NCBI GenBank assembly: GCA_022563885.1
Contig: JADFMM010000018.1
Span: 1 to 41,468 of the forward strand
DNA from: Planctomycetota bacterium
GTDB lineage: Bacteria > Planctomycetota > Phycisphaerae > Sedimentisphaerales > Anaerobacaceae
Direction of reading: 5' to 3'
DNA: 41,468 bases
Of this stretch, positions 1 to 8,182 are shown piece after piece (positions within the stretch are counted from its first letter, which is position 1; every line of letters begins with the position of its first letter). Position numbers and translations under genes: made by a program. The notes under the pieces are model-generated. The model saw only the letters and a list, made by a program, of their open reading frames with translations, made no database searches and was not told the origin of the DNA.

Positions 1-553
1 AGGACCAATGATTGCGAAAACAGAAGATCAAATCGTCAATGTCACCGTTCATCTCCTCTTTGGTCAGAAAATCGTCACTTTTGATATCTCGATTCATGAA
101 ACCGCGGTACATACTGTTTAGGAATTCCCGCTTAGTCCTATCTAGCAGCGTATGCCTAGTAATCAGCTCTCCCGAGTTCGCTACCAAAAGCTGCAGTTTG
201 ACCCGCCTTGAGGTAGGGGCATGCCCCATTCGTGACATTATTTCAACTAAATCACCCGCCAAACGGAATCGCCACTCAGTACCAAAAAACGTCCGCGCCG
301 CGTGAATAAGATCCCTGCTCGGGACCTCATTAATAGCCACAAGATCGAAGTCGTTTCCGTCGATTGTCACGGATATTCTATCTCCTCCAGGAAACTCGAT
401 CATTTCAAAAGGGGACAAGGTAGCGTATGCTTCACCAGGGTCGGGCCTGAGGGAAAGGTCCTCTGAACCGGATTCCTGACGCATGCATCCAAATAGCATA
501 ACGAACAACATCGCAAATCCAGCAAGTTTCTTATATCTTACTGTGTTACACAT
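1..553 (-). CDS. Putative lipoprotein of unknown function, truncated by the window edge
   Basis: Reading the minus strand from ATG at 553, the frame stays open for 184 codons to the left edge, so the C-terminus is missing. The N-terminus is a lipoprotein-type signal: basic residues (VRYKK), a hydrophobic run (LAGFAMLFVML) and a lipobox LFGC with the acceptor cysteine near residue 23. The mature part is mixed alpha/beta in character and rich in charge, and I recognise no domain. I chose this start because it places the signal peptide correctly, although no strong ribosome binding site precedes it. The gene follows ureD after 117 bases on the same strand. It uses AGA, AGG and ATA codons freely and is visibly more AT-rich than the urease genes, so it is probably not part of the urea system and may have been acquired separately. 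Confidence 0.6.
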   Translation of the reverse strand, partial: MCNTVRYKKLAGFAMLFVMLFGCMRQESGSEDLSLRPDPGEAYATLSPFEMIEFPGGDRISVTIDGNDFDLVAINEVPSRDLIHAARTFFGTEWRFRLAGDLVEIMSRMGHAPTSRRVKLQLLVANSGELITRHTLLDRTKREFLNSMYRGFMNRDIKSDDFLTKEEMNGDIDDLIFCFRNHWS

Positions 554-566
554 ATTCAGATGCGCC

Positions 567-649
567 CGACAAAAGTCGAGATCGGCGGAATTGATCCTCG
601 ATATTGGCCTAGGAACACTATTCAGAATCCAAATCTGGGACTTTTGTCG
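567..649. repeat. 11-bp inverted repeat between ureD and the lipoprotein gene
   Basis: The arm at 567-577 (cgacaaaagtc) is exactly complementary to the arm at 639-649 (gacttttgtcg), with 61 bases between them. The pair occupies the gap between the end of ureD and the lipoprotein start. It has no T-run, so it is not an obvious intrinsic terminator. It could be an operator or the remains of a small repeat element. Confidence 0.4.
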
Positions 650-670
650 TAGGCGTCTAGAGTCCGTCTT

Positions 671-1486
671 TCACAGAAGGTCTCGCACCAAGGCGACCAC
701 CGGTTCAAGATCTATACGTCTGCTCGCGAGCGCCCTAAAGAGAGTGCCCTCCGCAAAGGGCAGGGGGCTCAAACTGTAGAATGGCCCCTGCAAGGGAAGG
801 GAGTGAAGCGCGGGAAGCAGGGGGACGACGTGTTTCTGCCTGTTGGTAAAGGGTTTGAGCTGCCGGACCAGTTCCCGGACCTGAGGGCCGATGAGATGGA
901 TCGTCATGGTGACATCGAAGCCGCCAAAACGAGCTGGATTGTGGGGAGAGTCTTCCTTCGGTCGGCAGCGGAACGTCTCCCGCAAGAGCGTTTGCTTTTT
1001 ACGCGTGATGTGGACATTTGACACGTACTCACGGAATTGAAACTGTTCTCCACTTTCACTGCGACCCGATTGAAACGAGTCGAGTAGCACTAGGGAGGCA
1101 TCGTCGGCCAGGTCCCAATGTTGGTCTAGATGAAACATCGCCTCTCTGTGCATGACCACGGGATCCGGCGCAATCACCAGCAGACTCTCTTCTTGGAGGG
1201 TCCCCGCAATGGACTGGATCGAGGGTATTCCCATAGGGTTCTTGTAGACCTGTGTATTGGCTTGAGAACGTATGACGGTCTGGGTGCGGGCGCCGCAGCC
1301 TATCTTTAGGTGGGTGCGATCGCCTTGCAGAATGCCACCTCCAAAGGTCGAGGTGAAGATTTCGGCCGTCTGGCGACCGCACTGTGTCTGAAACAGGCGT
1401 AGGGGCGCGCGATGGAGCATCCGCACCACCTGAGTTCGGTTTCGTACGCTTTTCAGTTCTAGGTGGCTGGTGCTGAAATTTGGCAT
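671..1486 (-). CDS. ureD: Urease accessory protein UreD
   Basis: This 271-residue protein matches the UreD (UreH) family in length and pattern, with the early Thr-x-Phe-Gly-Gly-Gly-Ile-Leu-Gln-Gly-Asp segment (residues 47-56) and the following basic stretch. UreD binds apo-urease in the cytoplasm and forms the UreD-UreF-UreG complex that delivers nickel and carbon dioxide to the active-site lysine. It is the last recognisable gene of the urea locus. It is separated from ureG by 175 bases containing a palindromic repeat, a wider gap than elsewhere in the cluster, so its translation is not coupled to ureG. No strong ribosome binding site precedes the ATG. The family is secure; the start is less so. 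Confidence 0.9.
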   Translation of the reverse strand: MPNFSTSHLELKSVRNRTQVVRMLHRAPLRLFQTQCGRQTAEIFTSTFGGGILQGDRTHLKIGCGARTQTVIRSQANTQVYKNPMGIPSIQSIAGTLQEESLLVIAPDPVVMHREAMFHLDQHWDLADDASLVLLDSFQSGRSESGEQFQFREYVSNVHITRKKQTLLRETFRCRPKEDSPHNPARFGGFDVTMTIHLIGPQVRELVRQLKPFTNRQKHVVPLLPALHSLPLQGPFYSLSPLPFAEGTLFRALASRRIDLEPVVALVRDLL

Positions 1487-1535
1487 GGTTTAAGACGATG
1501 TCTGCATAGATACCAGTCTGGCTATCTACCCTCGT

Positions 1536-1615
1536 AATCGTTGTCGTAGTCGTAATGGACGATCCGACCGAGCCGATTCACTGGTTCGATTACGATCACG
1601 ATTACGACAACGATT
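1536..1615. repeat. Imperfect palindromic intergenic element between ureG and ureD
   Basis: The arm 1536-1548 (aatcgttgtcgta) is exactly complementary to 1603-1615 (tacgacaacgatt). Pairing continues inward with mismatches: 1550-1553 with 1598-1601, and 1555-1556 with 1595-1596. The right arm is built of degenerate gattac/gac units which, read as protein, give an Asp-Tyr-Asp-His-Asp-Tyr-Asp-Asn pattern. Low-complexity arms of this kind look like a dispersed intergenic repeat. It lies inside the transcribed region, so it could form a hairpin in the mRNA. Confidence 0.55.
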
Positions 1616-1661
1616 TACCGTTTATTACATTCACAAAACCACGTCCTCTGGGCGTGGATTC

Positions 1662-2408
1662 TTATCCCTGCGATGTGGTGGGTGCGTCGATCCCCCGCCT
1701 CGCCTTGAATGCCGCTTCAATGTGTTTGATGACTTCGTCGATGCCCAGATTGTGGCGGGCCTGCGTGAAGAGGAAGGGACCGCCATCGCGCATCGTCTCG
1801 GCATCTCGTGCCATGACATCCAGATTGGCGCCCACCTGTTCGGCAATGTCCGTCTTGTTGATGATGAGAAGATCCGACTGAGTGATGCCGGGTCCTCCCT
1901 TACGCGGTATCTTGTCACCGCCGGAGACGTCGATGACGTAGAGGATGTAATCGGCAAGCTCGCGACTGAAGGTGGCGGCCAGGTTGTCACCGCCACTTTC
2001 AACGAAGAGAAGGTCCAAACGGTTCTCAAATCGAGTCATCAAGCTTTCCAGCGCATTTAAATTGAGCGAGATGTCCTCGCGAATAGCGGCATGGGGGCAG
2101 CCTCCTGTGACCACCGCGGTAATTCGGTCGGCGGCGAGGACTTGGTGTCGTGTCAAAAATTGGGCATCCTCCTCGGTGAAGATGTCGTTCGTGACCACCG
2201 CGACTTGATAACGATCGCGAAGCCGCTCACAGAGCGCGCGTAGCAGGGCTGTTTTACCGCTGCCCACCGGTCCCCCGATACCCACGGTGAAGGCGCGGGT
2301 GGCAAAATCGCGTTGGGACAGCGAGACCTCTCTATCCTGAAACTGACCGGCTTGGTCCCAATGCTCGTGAGTATGAGGGTGGGAGTGCGAATGAGATTCG
2401 GTTGCCAT
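1662..2408 (-). CDS. ureG: Urease accessory GTPase UreG with histidine-rich N-terminus
   Basis: UreG is a SIMIBI-class GTPase whose GTP hydrolysis drives nickel insertion into urease. The 248-residue protein shows the P-loop [12 protein letters not shown] (about residues 45-56), the [12 protein letters not shown] segment, the [16 protein letters not shown] motif and NKTD for guanine recognition. The first 17 residues contain six histidines in a His-Ser/His-Pro pattern, a likely metal-binding tail. That matters because no ureE, the usual histidine-rich nickel chaperone, is in the cluster. A ribosome binding site (aagga) lies about eight bases before the ATG. It sits 12 bases after ureF, consistent with one operon. 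The C-terminal residues past the core (THPPHR-like in other frames) are ordinary for the family. Confidence 0.96.
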   Translation of the reverse strand: MATESHSHSHPHTHEHWDQAGQFQDREVSLSQRDFATRAFTVGIGGPVGSGKTALLRALCERLRDRYQVAVVTNDIFTEEDAQFLTRHQVLAADRITAVVTGGCPHAAIREDISLNLNALESLMTRFENRLDLLFVESGGDNLAATFSRELADYILYVIDVSGGDKIPRKGGPGITQSDLLIINKTDIAEQVGANLDVMARDAETMRDGGPFLFTQARHNLGIDEVIKHIEAAFKARRGIDAPTTSQG

Positions 2409-2420
2409 GGTTTTGTTTCC

Positions 2421-3086
2421 TTAGTTCTGAAAGAGTTTTGTGTAGAGGTGGGCATGATCCGCCTGCGTAAGTTCCAGGAGCGGCGAGGTCCTGCACGCCT
2501 GGGAGGCCCGTTTGCGCCCGGCGCGCCGCAACAGGGTGGGTATCTTGTTCTCCAACTGACTTTGAATCTCCTGGGCGCGCGAAGGACCGAGGACTCCGAG
2601 GCGAACGGCGGCGCTCATCTGGTCTCTGATCTGCAAAAACAGATAGAGGGTCGCCATCTCATCCCAAAGGCCGCCGGCGTCCTTTAAGGTCAGCACGAAG
2701 ACCACCAGGAAGTGCGGTGGGCAGTGTTGATCTTCTAGCTGCCTGAGCAAACGAGCCGAGTTGGTTTGTGGGAACAGATGGGGAATGACCCGTAGCCAAG
2801 CACGGCCCTGGTGCACAGACGCGTCGCGGGTCAGGGGAATCAGCAACCTCACGTCGTAATCGTGCACCGTCGCCCAGGGAGAGGCCTCCTCGAAGAGGGA
2901 TCGCATGATGGGAAGATCAAAGTCGGCGATTTGTTCCAGGTTCGCCGTGACGAAGTCCACCAGTTCGCGCTGAGAGCGAATGATACCGATCTTGACCCCA
3001 CACTCCAAGCCATTGGAAAAAGCAAACCCGCCGATAGGCAGGCCAGAGTCGGCCAGATGCATCAGTTGAATAGGCGTTAGCCCCAT
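2421..3086 (-). CDS. ureF: Urease accessory protein UreF
   Basis: This 221-residue all-helical protein is recognised by its N-terminal segment QLMHLADSGLPIGGFAFSNG, which is typical of UreF. UreF bridges UreD and the UreG dimer during nickel delivery and is thought to gate UreG GTPase activity. The ATG is preceded by a good ribosome binding site (agaagggg, about two to five bases upstream). The gene lies 42 bases after ureC and 12 before ureG, in the order ureC-ureF-ureG-ureD, with ureE missing from its usual place between ureC and ureF. Confidence 0.94.
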   Translation of the reverse strand: MGLTPIQLMHLADSGLPIGGFAFSNGLECGVKIGIIRSQRELVDFVTANLEQIADFDLPIMRSLFEEASPWATVHDYDVRLLIPLTRDASVHQGRAWLRVIPHLFPQTNSARLLRQLEDQHCPPHFLVVFVLTLKDAGGLWDEMATLYLFLQIRDQMSAAVRLGVLGPSRAQEIQSQLENKIPTLLRRAGRKRASQACRTSPLLELTQADHAHLYTKLFQN

Positions 3087-3128
3087 ATCCCCTTCTCACG
3101 GGCCGGCGACGGAGTTCTCGGAAAGAAC

Positions 3129-4847
3129 CTAAAACAGTCGGTATAGCTGCGCTAGCGGCAATTTCCGAGCCGGTTCGCAGGTGATGTGCTCCCCGTCAAC
3201 GGTGACCCGATAGGTTTCAGGATCAATTTCAATCTTAGGGAGACAGTCATTCAGACGCATGTCCTTCTTGCCGATGTTGCGGCAGCCACGCACAGCCACT
3301 GCCGCTTTTGAGAGGCCATAGCGTTCTACCGAGGCCAGTGAGGCCATGGAGACGAAGACACGCGAGTGTTGCCGCGGACTGGACCCAAAGGCGCCGAACA
3401 TGGGGCGAGAGAAAGAGGGTTGAGGCGTGGGAATAGAGGCATTGGGATCCCCCATTTGCGCTTGGGCGATCACTCCCCCTTTGACCACGATCTCAGGTGT
3501 CACGCCAAAGAAGTCGGGTCGCCATAGGACCAAGTCTGCTAGTTTGCCAACTTCGACCGAGCCGATCTCATGCGACAATCCATGGGCAATAGCGGGGTTG
3601 ATGGTATATTTTGCCACGTAGCGGCGCACGCGAAAGTTGTCGCTGCCCTGACCCGCTTGCTTATCCTCGGGAAGTTGTCCCCGTTGCTGCCTCATCTTGT
3701 GGGCTGTCTGCCAGGTACGGGTGATGACCTCCCCGACCCGTCCCATGGCCTGGGCATCGGAGGCGATCATGGAGAGGGCGCCCAGGTCGTGGAGAATGTC
3801 TTCGGCGGCGATGGTCTCGCCGCGAATACGACTCTCGGCAAAGGCCACATCCTCGGGAATGTTCTTGTCGAGGTGGTGACAGACCATCAGCATATCCAGA
3901 TGTTCATCGAGGGTATTGGCGGTGAAAGGGCGGGTCGGATTGGTGGAAGAGGGTAAGACATTGGGCTCGCCACAGAGTTTCAAGATGTCCGGGGCATGGC
4001 CACCTCCGGCCCCTTCGGTGTGATAGGTGTGGATGGTCCTGCCCTTGAAGGCGGCACAGCTGTTCTCGACGAAACCGGATTCGTTCAGGGTGTCGGTGTG
4101 AATGGCGACCTGTACATCATACTGTTCGGCGATGCTCAGGCAGCAGTCGATGGTGGCTGGGGTGGTTCCCCAGTCTTCATGCAATTTGAGACCGGCAGCC
4201 CCGGCTTTAATCTGCTCTGCCAATCCTTCCGGCTTCGAACTATTTCCCTTGCCGAGAAACCCGAAATTGAGCGGATAGGCATCCGTGCTGCGCAACATCA
4301 TTTCGATATTCCAAGCCCCGGGCGTGCAGGTGGTGGCCTTGGTGCCGGTGGCGGGACCCGTGCCGCCGCCCAGCAGGGTGGTCAGACCCGAGGCGATGGC
4401 CTCGTCGATCTGTTGGGGACAGATGAAGTGCACATGGGCGTCTATGCCGCCTGCCGTGAGGAGGAGCTTCTCGCCGGCAATGACTTCGGTCGTGGGGCCA
4501 CAGATCATACCGGGTGTGACGTGTGACATGATGTGGGGATTTCCGGCCTTGCCGATGCCGGCAATGCGTCCATCCTTGACCCCCACGTCCGCCTTGAGGA
4601 TGCCGGTGACATCTACAATCAGGGCGTTGGTTATCAAGAGATCCAAGGCGTCGGCCTGCGAAACGCCCGCACACTGCCCCATGCCGTCGCGCAGCACCTT
4701 GCCTCCGCCGAACTTGCACTCATCCCCATAGACAGTATGGTCCTTTTCGACATGGATGATCAGGTCGGTGTCACCCAGGCGAACTCTGTCCCCCGTGGTC
4801 GGGCCATACATGGCGGCGTAGGCGTCACGAGAGATGCTATGAGCCAT
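3129..4847 (-). CDS. ureC: Urease alpha (catalytic) subunit UreC
   Basis: UreC is the nickel-dependent amidohydrolase subunit that hydrolyses urea to ammonia and carbamate in the cytoplasm. Counting from ATG at 4847, the protein is 572 residues, normal for the family. All metal ligands and catalytic residues are visible: H138 and H140 in AHVHF, the carbamylated lysine K221 and H223 in LKLHEDW, H250 in AIHTDT, H276 in [13 protein letters not shown] or its neighbour, the catalytic histidine in CHHLDKN (near 324) and aspartate in ASDAQAMGR (near 364). I chose the inner start over one 15 bases upstream because [11 protein letters not shown] matches the family N-terminus and a ggag site lies seven bases before it. 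The start overlaps the last codons of ureAB, indicating translational coupling. Confidence 0.98.
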   Translation of the reverse strand: MAHSISRDAYAAMYGPTTGDRVRLGDTDLIIHVEKDHTVYGDECKFGGGKVLRDGMGQCAGVSQADALDLLITNALIVDVTGILKADVGVKDGRIAGIGKAGNPHIMSHVTPGMICGPTTEVIAGEKLLLTAGGIDAHVHFICPQQIDEAIASGLTTLLGGGTGPATGTKATTCTPGAWNIEMMLRSTDAYPLNFGFLGKGNSSKPEGLAEQIKAGAAGLKLHEDWGTTPATIDCCLSIAEQYDVQVAIHTDTLNESGFVENSCAAFKGRTIHTYHTEGAGGGHAPDILKLCGEPNVLPSSTNPTRPFTANTLDEHLDMLMVCHHLDKNIPEDVAFAESRIRGETIAAEDILHDLGALSMIASDAQAMGRVGEVITRTWQTAHKMRQQRGQLPEDKQAGQGSDNFRVRRYVAKYTINPAIAHGLSHEIGSVEVGKLADLVLWRPDFFGVTPEIVVKGGVIAQAQMGDPNASIPTPQPSFSRPMFGAFGSSPRQHSRVFVSMASLASVERYGLSKAAVAVRGCRNIGKKDMRLNDCLPKIEIDPETYRVTVDGEHITCEPARKLPLAQLYRLF

Positions 4848-5607
4848 GGTCCTGCTCCACATGACTGAAGTGTTGCTGCTGGGCGCGGTCTAGTGCCGAA
4901 GCCAGGCGATCTGTCTCCGCCGGGCCGTCAATGAGTGCGTTGGCCCCATGGACAATGCGCTGCCCGGCAATCTCCACCAGTTCGACCTCCTTGGTCTCAC
5001 CGGGTTCGAAACGAACGGCGGTGCCGGCGGGAATGTCGAGGCGTCGGCCGAAGGCCAAGCGTCGGTCAAAGGACAGGGCCGCGTTGACTTCAAAGAAGGG
5101 ATAGTGGGAACCCACCTGAACGGGACGGTCTCCGTGGTTGAGGACCTTTAGCGCGACCATAGACCGTCCCTCGTTGAGGACGATCGGGTCGCTGCCGCAC
5201 TCGACGGCCCCCGGCTGGGACGATGATGCGTTGTCGATCGTCGTCACGCTGTCTTGACGTGTGAGACCCGAACCATGCAGGGCCAGGGCCGGGTCCCCTT
5301 TTTCACGACAGATAGGCTGATGGACCGTCACGAGTTTGGTGCCGTCGACGAAGGTGCCTTCCACTTGCACCTCGTTCAACATGTCCGCGACGCCGGGCAT
5401 GACATCGTCATGGCCCAACAGTCCCTTGCCCTTGTCCATCAGGTCTGAGACGGAATCCCCTTCGCGAATGAACTCGAGCAGTTGTGCGGACAGGAGGGCC
5501 ACGGCTTCCACATAGTTGAGGGCGATGCCGCGGGCGTAGCGTTTTTGGGCCAGGCACCCGGCATTGTGCAGCATCAGTTTCTCGATGTCTCTGGGTGTCA
5601 GATGCAC
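4837..5607 (-). CDS. ureAB: Fused urease gamma-beta subunit (UreA-UreB)
   Basis: One 256-residue frame carries the whole gamma subunit (about residues 1-100, from [16 protein letters not shown] to the [11 protein letters not shown] end) and then the beta subunit (about 135-240, including [19 protein letters not shown]). A linker of about 35 residues with no similarity I recognise joins them. Gamma-beta fusions are known, for example in Helicobacter UreA. The start is set at the GTG at 5607 because the gamma family begins at this residue and a strong ribosome binding site (agaggtga) lies four bases upstream. The frame extends 18 codons further through a hairpin, which I exclude. In the usual HYHF motif of the beta part, proline replaces the second histidine. 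The stop overlaps ureC. Confidence 0.93.
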   Translation of the reverse strand: MHLTPRDIEKLMLHNAGCLAQKRYARGIALNYVEAVALLSAQLLEFIREGDSVSDLMDKGKGLLGHDDVMPGVADMLNEVQVEGTFVDGTKLVTVHQPICREKGDPALALHGSGLTRQDSVTTIDNASSSQPGAVECGSDPIVLNEGRSMVALKVLNHGDRPVQVGSHYPFFEVNAALSFDRRLAFGRRLDIPAGTAVRFEPGETKEVELVEIAGQRIVHGANALIDGPAETDRLASALDRAQQQHFSHVEQDHGS

Positions 5608-5635
5608 GGGCTCACCTCTACATCCACAAACAGGC

Positions 5636-5673
5636 GGGCAGCCAACCTCAAGCTGAGGCAAGCTGCCCTTTTT
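5636..5673. promoter_or_regulatory. Strong hairpin in the ureAB leader; terminator-like on the plus strand
   Basis: The arm 5636-5642 (gggcagc) pairs with 5662-5668 (gctgccc), and within it 5646-5650 (cctca) pairs with 5654-5658 (tgagg); the two stems are separated by a symmetric three-base internal loop. On the plus strand it is followed at once by five T residues, the form of an intrinsic terminator, but no plus-strand gene ends here. On the minus strand it lies about 30 bases upstream of the ureAB start, inside the leader, where it could protect or insulate the urease mRNA. It may also stop antisense transcription. Confidence 0.55.
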
Positions 5674-5756
5674 CCCGAATGTTCGTCTCGCGACCGAGAC
5701 AGAGGATAGGCACTGACCAGGGAACGAGGTCGGTGCCTGGTTAAAGCCTGAGTAGC

Positions 5757-6578
5757 CTACTTCAACATGATGTTGAGAGAGGCGCTTACGACGACGGTGT
5801 CGTCTTTAGATTCAATACCGGCGGCCTCCCATGCTGCATGCGTCCGGCCTAGGACCCCATCATCGTTAGCAAATGTCCAATAGGCGACACCGATGGAGGC
5901 AGAGACCGCATCACAGAGCGGCATGGAGGTGCTGGCGCCGACAGCATAGGCCTGGAATCCACTGTCACTCAACCCGTCGTGACTAAAATAGTAGGCGCCG
6001 TAGTCTCCACCGCTCCAGACGGCCTTGGCCCATAGATCAATGGCATTGTCCTCGGTGACATCCAGGGAGTGCGAGACGGCAAAGTTTCCCCACACACCTT
6101 CGTTGGCGCTGTCGATGTCGTACAGCACGGTCGCACTTGGACTCAAGGGCAGGTTCTTGAGGGTAACACCTGCGTAGACATCTTCCGTATTGCCATTGCC
6201 ACCGCGGGGCATCTGCACGAAATCATAGTAGATGTAACCGAGGGAGACATCCGCGCTGTCACAGCCACTATAGGTGTAGTCGAAAATGAAGTCCCGCTCC
6301 GTCACGTCGCCTGAGGCATCCGCAGGGTTGTCATAGCCACGGGAATCGTCCAGATTGAGGACTTGCCAATAGATGCCGCTGAAGGCGTGATCGCCGCGGG
6401 TGATGGTGGTGCCGACATCGGTCATCAGGACCGGTCCGTTGACCCAGTTAATGCCTGTGGCGGCGACAAAGGCACTGGCGATAGTGTTGTTCACACGGAC
6501 GGTGATGTCGTCTTCCGCGGACACTGCGCAAGCGAGCAACAGCACCATCACAGTCACTTTTAGTTTCGTCACTTTCAT
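5757..6578 (-). CDS. Small outer-membrane beta-barrel (TorF/Gcw_chp-like putative porin) inside the urea locus
   Basis: The 273-residue product has a clear signal peptide (MKVTKLKV, a hydrophobic run, then VSA before EDD). The mature part is made of alternating aromatic and polar beta-strand segments and ends in a hydrophobic strand. The pattern [26 protein letters not shown] resembles the TorF/Gcw_chp family of putative porins; I judge this by pattern, not by alignment. The ATG at 6578 is chosen over one 39 bases upstream because it gives a proper signal and has a taggag site about ten bases before it. It stands between urtE and ureAB, which suggests that it passes urea through the outer membrane. 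A weak four-bp hairpin (6620-6631) followed by eight T residues on the minus strand lies just upstream and could act as a leaky terminator after urtE. Confidence 0.7.
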   Translation of the reverse strand: MKVTKLKVTVMVLLLACAVSAEDDITVRVNNTIASAFVAATGINWVNGPVLMTDVGTTITRGDHAFSGIYWQVLNLDDSRGYDNPADASGDVTERDFIFDYTYSGCDSADVSLGYIYYDFVQMPRGGNGNTEDVYAGVTLKNLPLSPSATVLYDIDSANEGVWGNFAVSHSLDVTEDNAIDLWAKAVWSGGDYGAYYFSHDGLSDSGFQAYAVGASTSMPLCDAVSASIGVAYWTFANDDGVLGRTHAAWEAAGIESKDDTVVVSASLNIMLK

Positions 6579-6684
6579 AATACTCAGACTCCTAAATATA
6601 AGAGTTAAAAAAAACACATCGTGGAAGCACGTACTTGACCATATTCATTCTTCTTCTCTGTCTCTTTTCTTGGATTCCACCCTC

Positions 6685-7371
6685 CTACACATGAAGATAA
6701 TCAGAAACCAGACCATCTGTCAAGCCATCAATGGTGTCGGCCGCCACGACACGACCACGGTTCATCAAGACGAACCGGTCGCAGAACGTCTTGACGAAGG
6801 CCAAATACTGCTCGACGATCAGGATCGTCTTTCCCTCCTCTGCGGAGAGGCGGTTGAGTACTTCTCCGATACGTTGAATGATGTTGGGCTGGATGCCTTC
6901 GGTGGGTTCGTCCAGGATTAAAAACTCCGGGTCGGTCACCAACGCCCGGGCGATGGACAGTTGTTGTTGCTGCCCGCCGGAGAGATCGCCGCCGAAACGT
7001 GATTTCATGTCCCCGAGCACCGGGAAGTAGTCAAAGACGCTCTCCGGTACCGCCGATTGCCCTCGAGGCAGACCGGTCTGGAGGTTCTCCTCAACCGTTA
7101 ATCTGGGGAAAATATGTCGGCCCTGGGGGGCATAACCCATCCCCAACCGGGCCCGTTGATAGGTGGATTTCGCGGTGACATCCTGGTCTTGGAAGCAGAT
7201 CTGGCCGGAGGTGGGGCGACAGAGACCCATGATGGTGCGTACCAAGGTCGTCTTGCCGACGCCGTTTCGACCCATCAAACACACCATGGTGTTGCGCGGG
7301 ACCTCTAATGAGACCTCGAACAGGGCCTGGACATTGCCATAAGAGAAATTGATATTCTCTACCGTCAACAT
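6685..7371 (-). CDS. urtE: Urea ABC transporter ATP-binding subunit UrtE
   Basis: This 228-residue ATPase belongs to the LivF-like branch used by urea transporters. The Walker A motif is GRNGVGKTT (about residues 34-42), the signature is LSGGQQQQLSIARAL and the Walker B is FLILDEPTEGIQP, followed by the H-loop-equivalent region IVEQYL, typical of this branch. It would pair with UrtD as the nucleotide-binding dimer on the cytoplasmic face of UrtB-UrtC. It starts one base after the urtD stop codon, so the two are very likely co-translated. It is the last gene of the transporter block; the porin-like gene follows after 106 bases. Confidence 0.95.
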   Translation of the reverse strand: MLTVENINFSYGNVQALFEVSLEVPRNTMVCLMGRNGVGKTTLVRTIMGLCRPTSGQICFQDQDVTAKSTYQRARLGMGYAPQGRHIFPRLTVEENLQTGLPRGQSAVPESVFDYFPVLGDMKSRFGGDLSGGQQQQLSIARALVTDPEFLILDEPTEGIQPNIIQRIGEVLNRLSAEEGKTILIVEQYLAFVKTFCDRFVLMNRGRVVAADTIDGLTDGLVSDYLHV

Positions 7372-7372
7372 C

Positions 7373-8182
7373 TTATCTGCCCAAATAGGCCTCGATCACT
7401 TCCTCGTTGCGCCTGACTTCATCCATGGTGCCCTCGGTCATGACCTTGCCGTCACAGAGGACGGTGACGGGCGAGTCCAGTTGCCGAACAAAATCCATGT
7501 CGTGTTCGATGACGATGAGCGTGTGCTTGTCTCTCAACTCCAGCAGCAGTTCCGCTGTCAGCTCGGTTTCGGCGTCGGTCAGTCCGGCGGCGGGCTCGTC
7601 GATCAGCAACAGACGCGGATCGGAGAGGATGAGCGTGCTGATCGCCAGCCACTGGCGCTGGCCATGGCTGAGAAATCGGGCCTCGGTGTTGACGTTGTCC
7701 GCGAGCTTGACCCGTTCCAGCAGAGCCATAATGCGGTCCTGTTCCACCTTGCGCCGCGTGGCAAAGAGGGCCGAGAAGATGCCCTTCGGTCCCGGCAATG
7801 ACAGTTCCATGTTTTCGTAGACCGTCAGGCTGTCGAAGAGCGCGGGCGTCTGAAACTTGCGGCCGATGCCCCGCCTGACAATCTCGGCGTCCGAGAGACG
7901 GGTAATCTCCTCGCCGTCGAAATAGACCGACCCGGTCGTCGGGCGGGTCTTTCCCGTGATGACATCACACAGGGTCGATTTTCCGGCGCCATTGGGACCG
8001 ATCACCACCCGCAGTTCGTTGTGTCGAATGCCAATGTCATCGATGTCGAGCGCCGTGAAGCCGTCGAAGACCGCCGTCACGTTGTGCAGGAACAGCAGGT
8101 ACTTGCGGCTCCAGAGGGCGTTGACCGTCGGGGACTCGAGGCTATATCCTCCTGTCGCCTGTTCGCTCGTCTGGGTCATCAT
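7373..8182 (-). CDS. urtD: Urea ABC transporter ATP-binding subunit UrtD
   Basis: The protein has 269 residues and is LivG-like. It carries Walker A GPNGAGKST, the signature LSHGQRQWLAI (with His in place of the usual Gly, common in UrtD proteins) and Walker B LLLIDEPAAGL, then the switch region VIEHDMDFV. It supplies one of the two ATPase sites for urea import. The N-terminal 35 residues before the ABC fold are polar and variable. The start ATG overlaps the urtC stop by four bases (ATGA), indicating translational coupling. The next codon is also ATG, so the true start may be three bases later. Confidence 0.95.
   Translation of the reverse strand: MMTQTSEQATGGYSLESPTVNALWSRKYLLFLHNVTAVFDGFTALDIDDIGIRHNELRVVIGPNGAGKSTLCDVITGKTRPTTGSVYFDGEEITRLSDAEIVRRGIGRKFQTPALFDSLTVYENMELSLPGPKGIFSALFATRRKVEQDRIMALLERVKLADNVNTEARFLSHGQRQWLAISTLILSDPRLLLIDEPAAGLTDAETELTAELLLELRDKHTLIVIEHDMDFVRQLDSPVTVLCDGKVMTEGTMDEVRRNEEVIEAYLGR

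Noticed and set aside
12-305. Plus-strand frame of 97 codons at the left edge
   Set aside because: It lies opposite the lipoprotein gene, which has a signal peptide and lipobox; the plus-strand frame has neither a ribosome binding site nor a plausible composition.
1580-1600. ggttcgatt as the T-arm of a tRNA
   Set aside because: No acceptor stem, D-arm or anticodon arm can be placed around it; it is part of the palindromic repeat.
3570-5709. Many open frames on the plus strand across ureC and ureAB
   Set aside because: They mirror the codon structure of the GC-rich urease genes and have no family similarity or ribosome binding sites.
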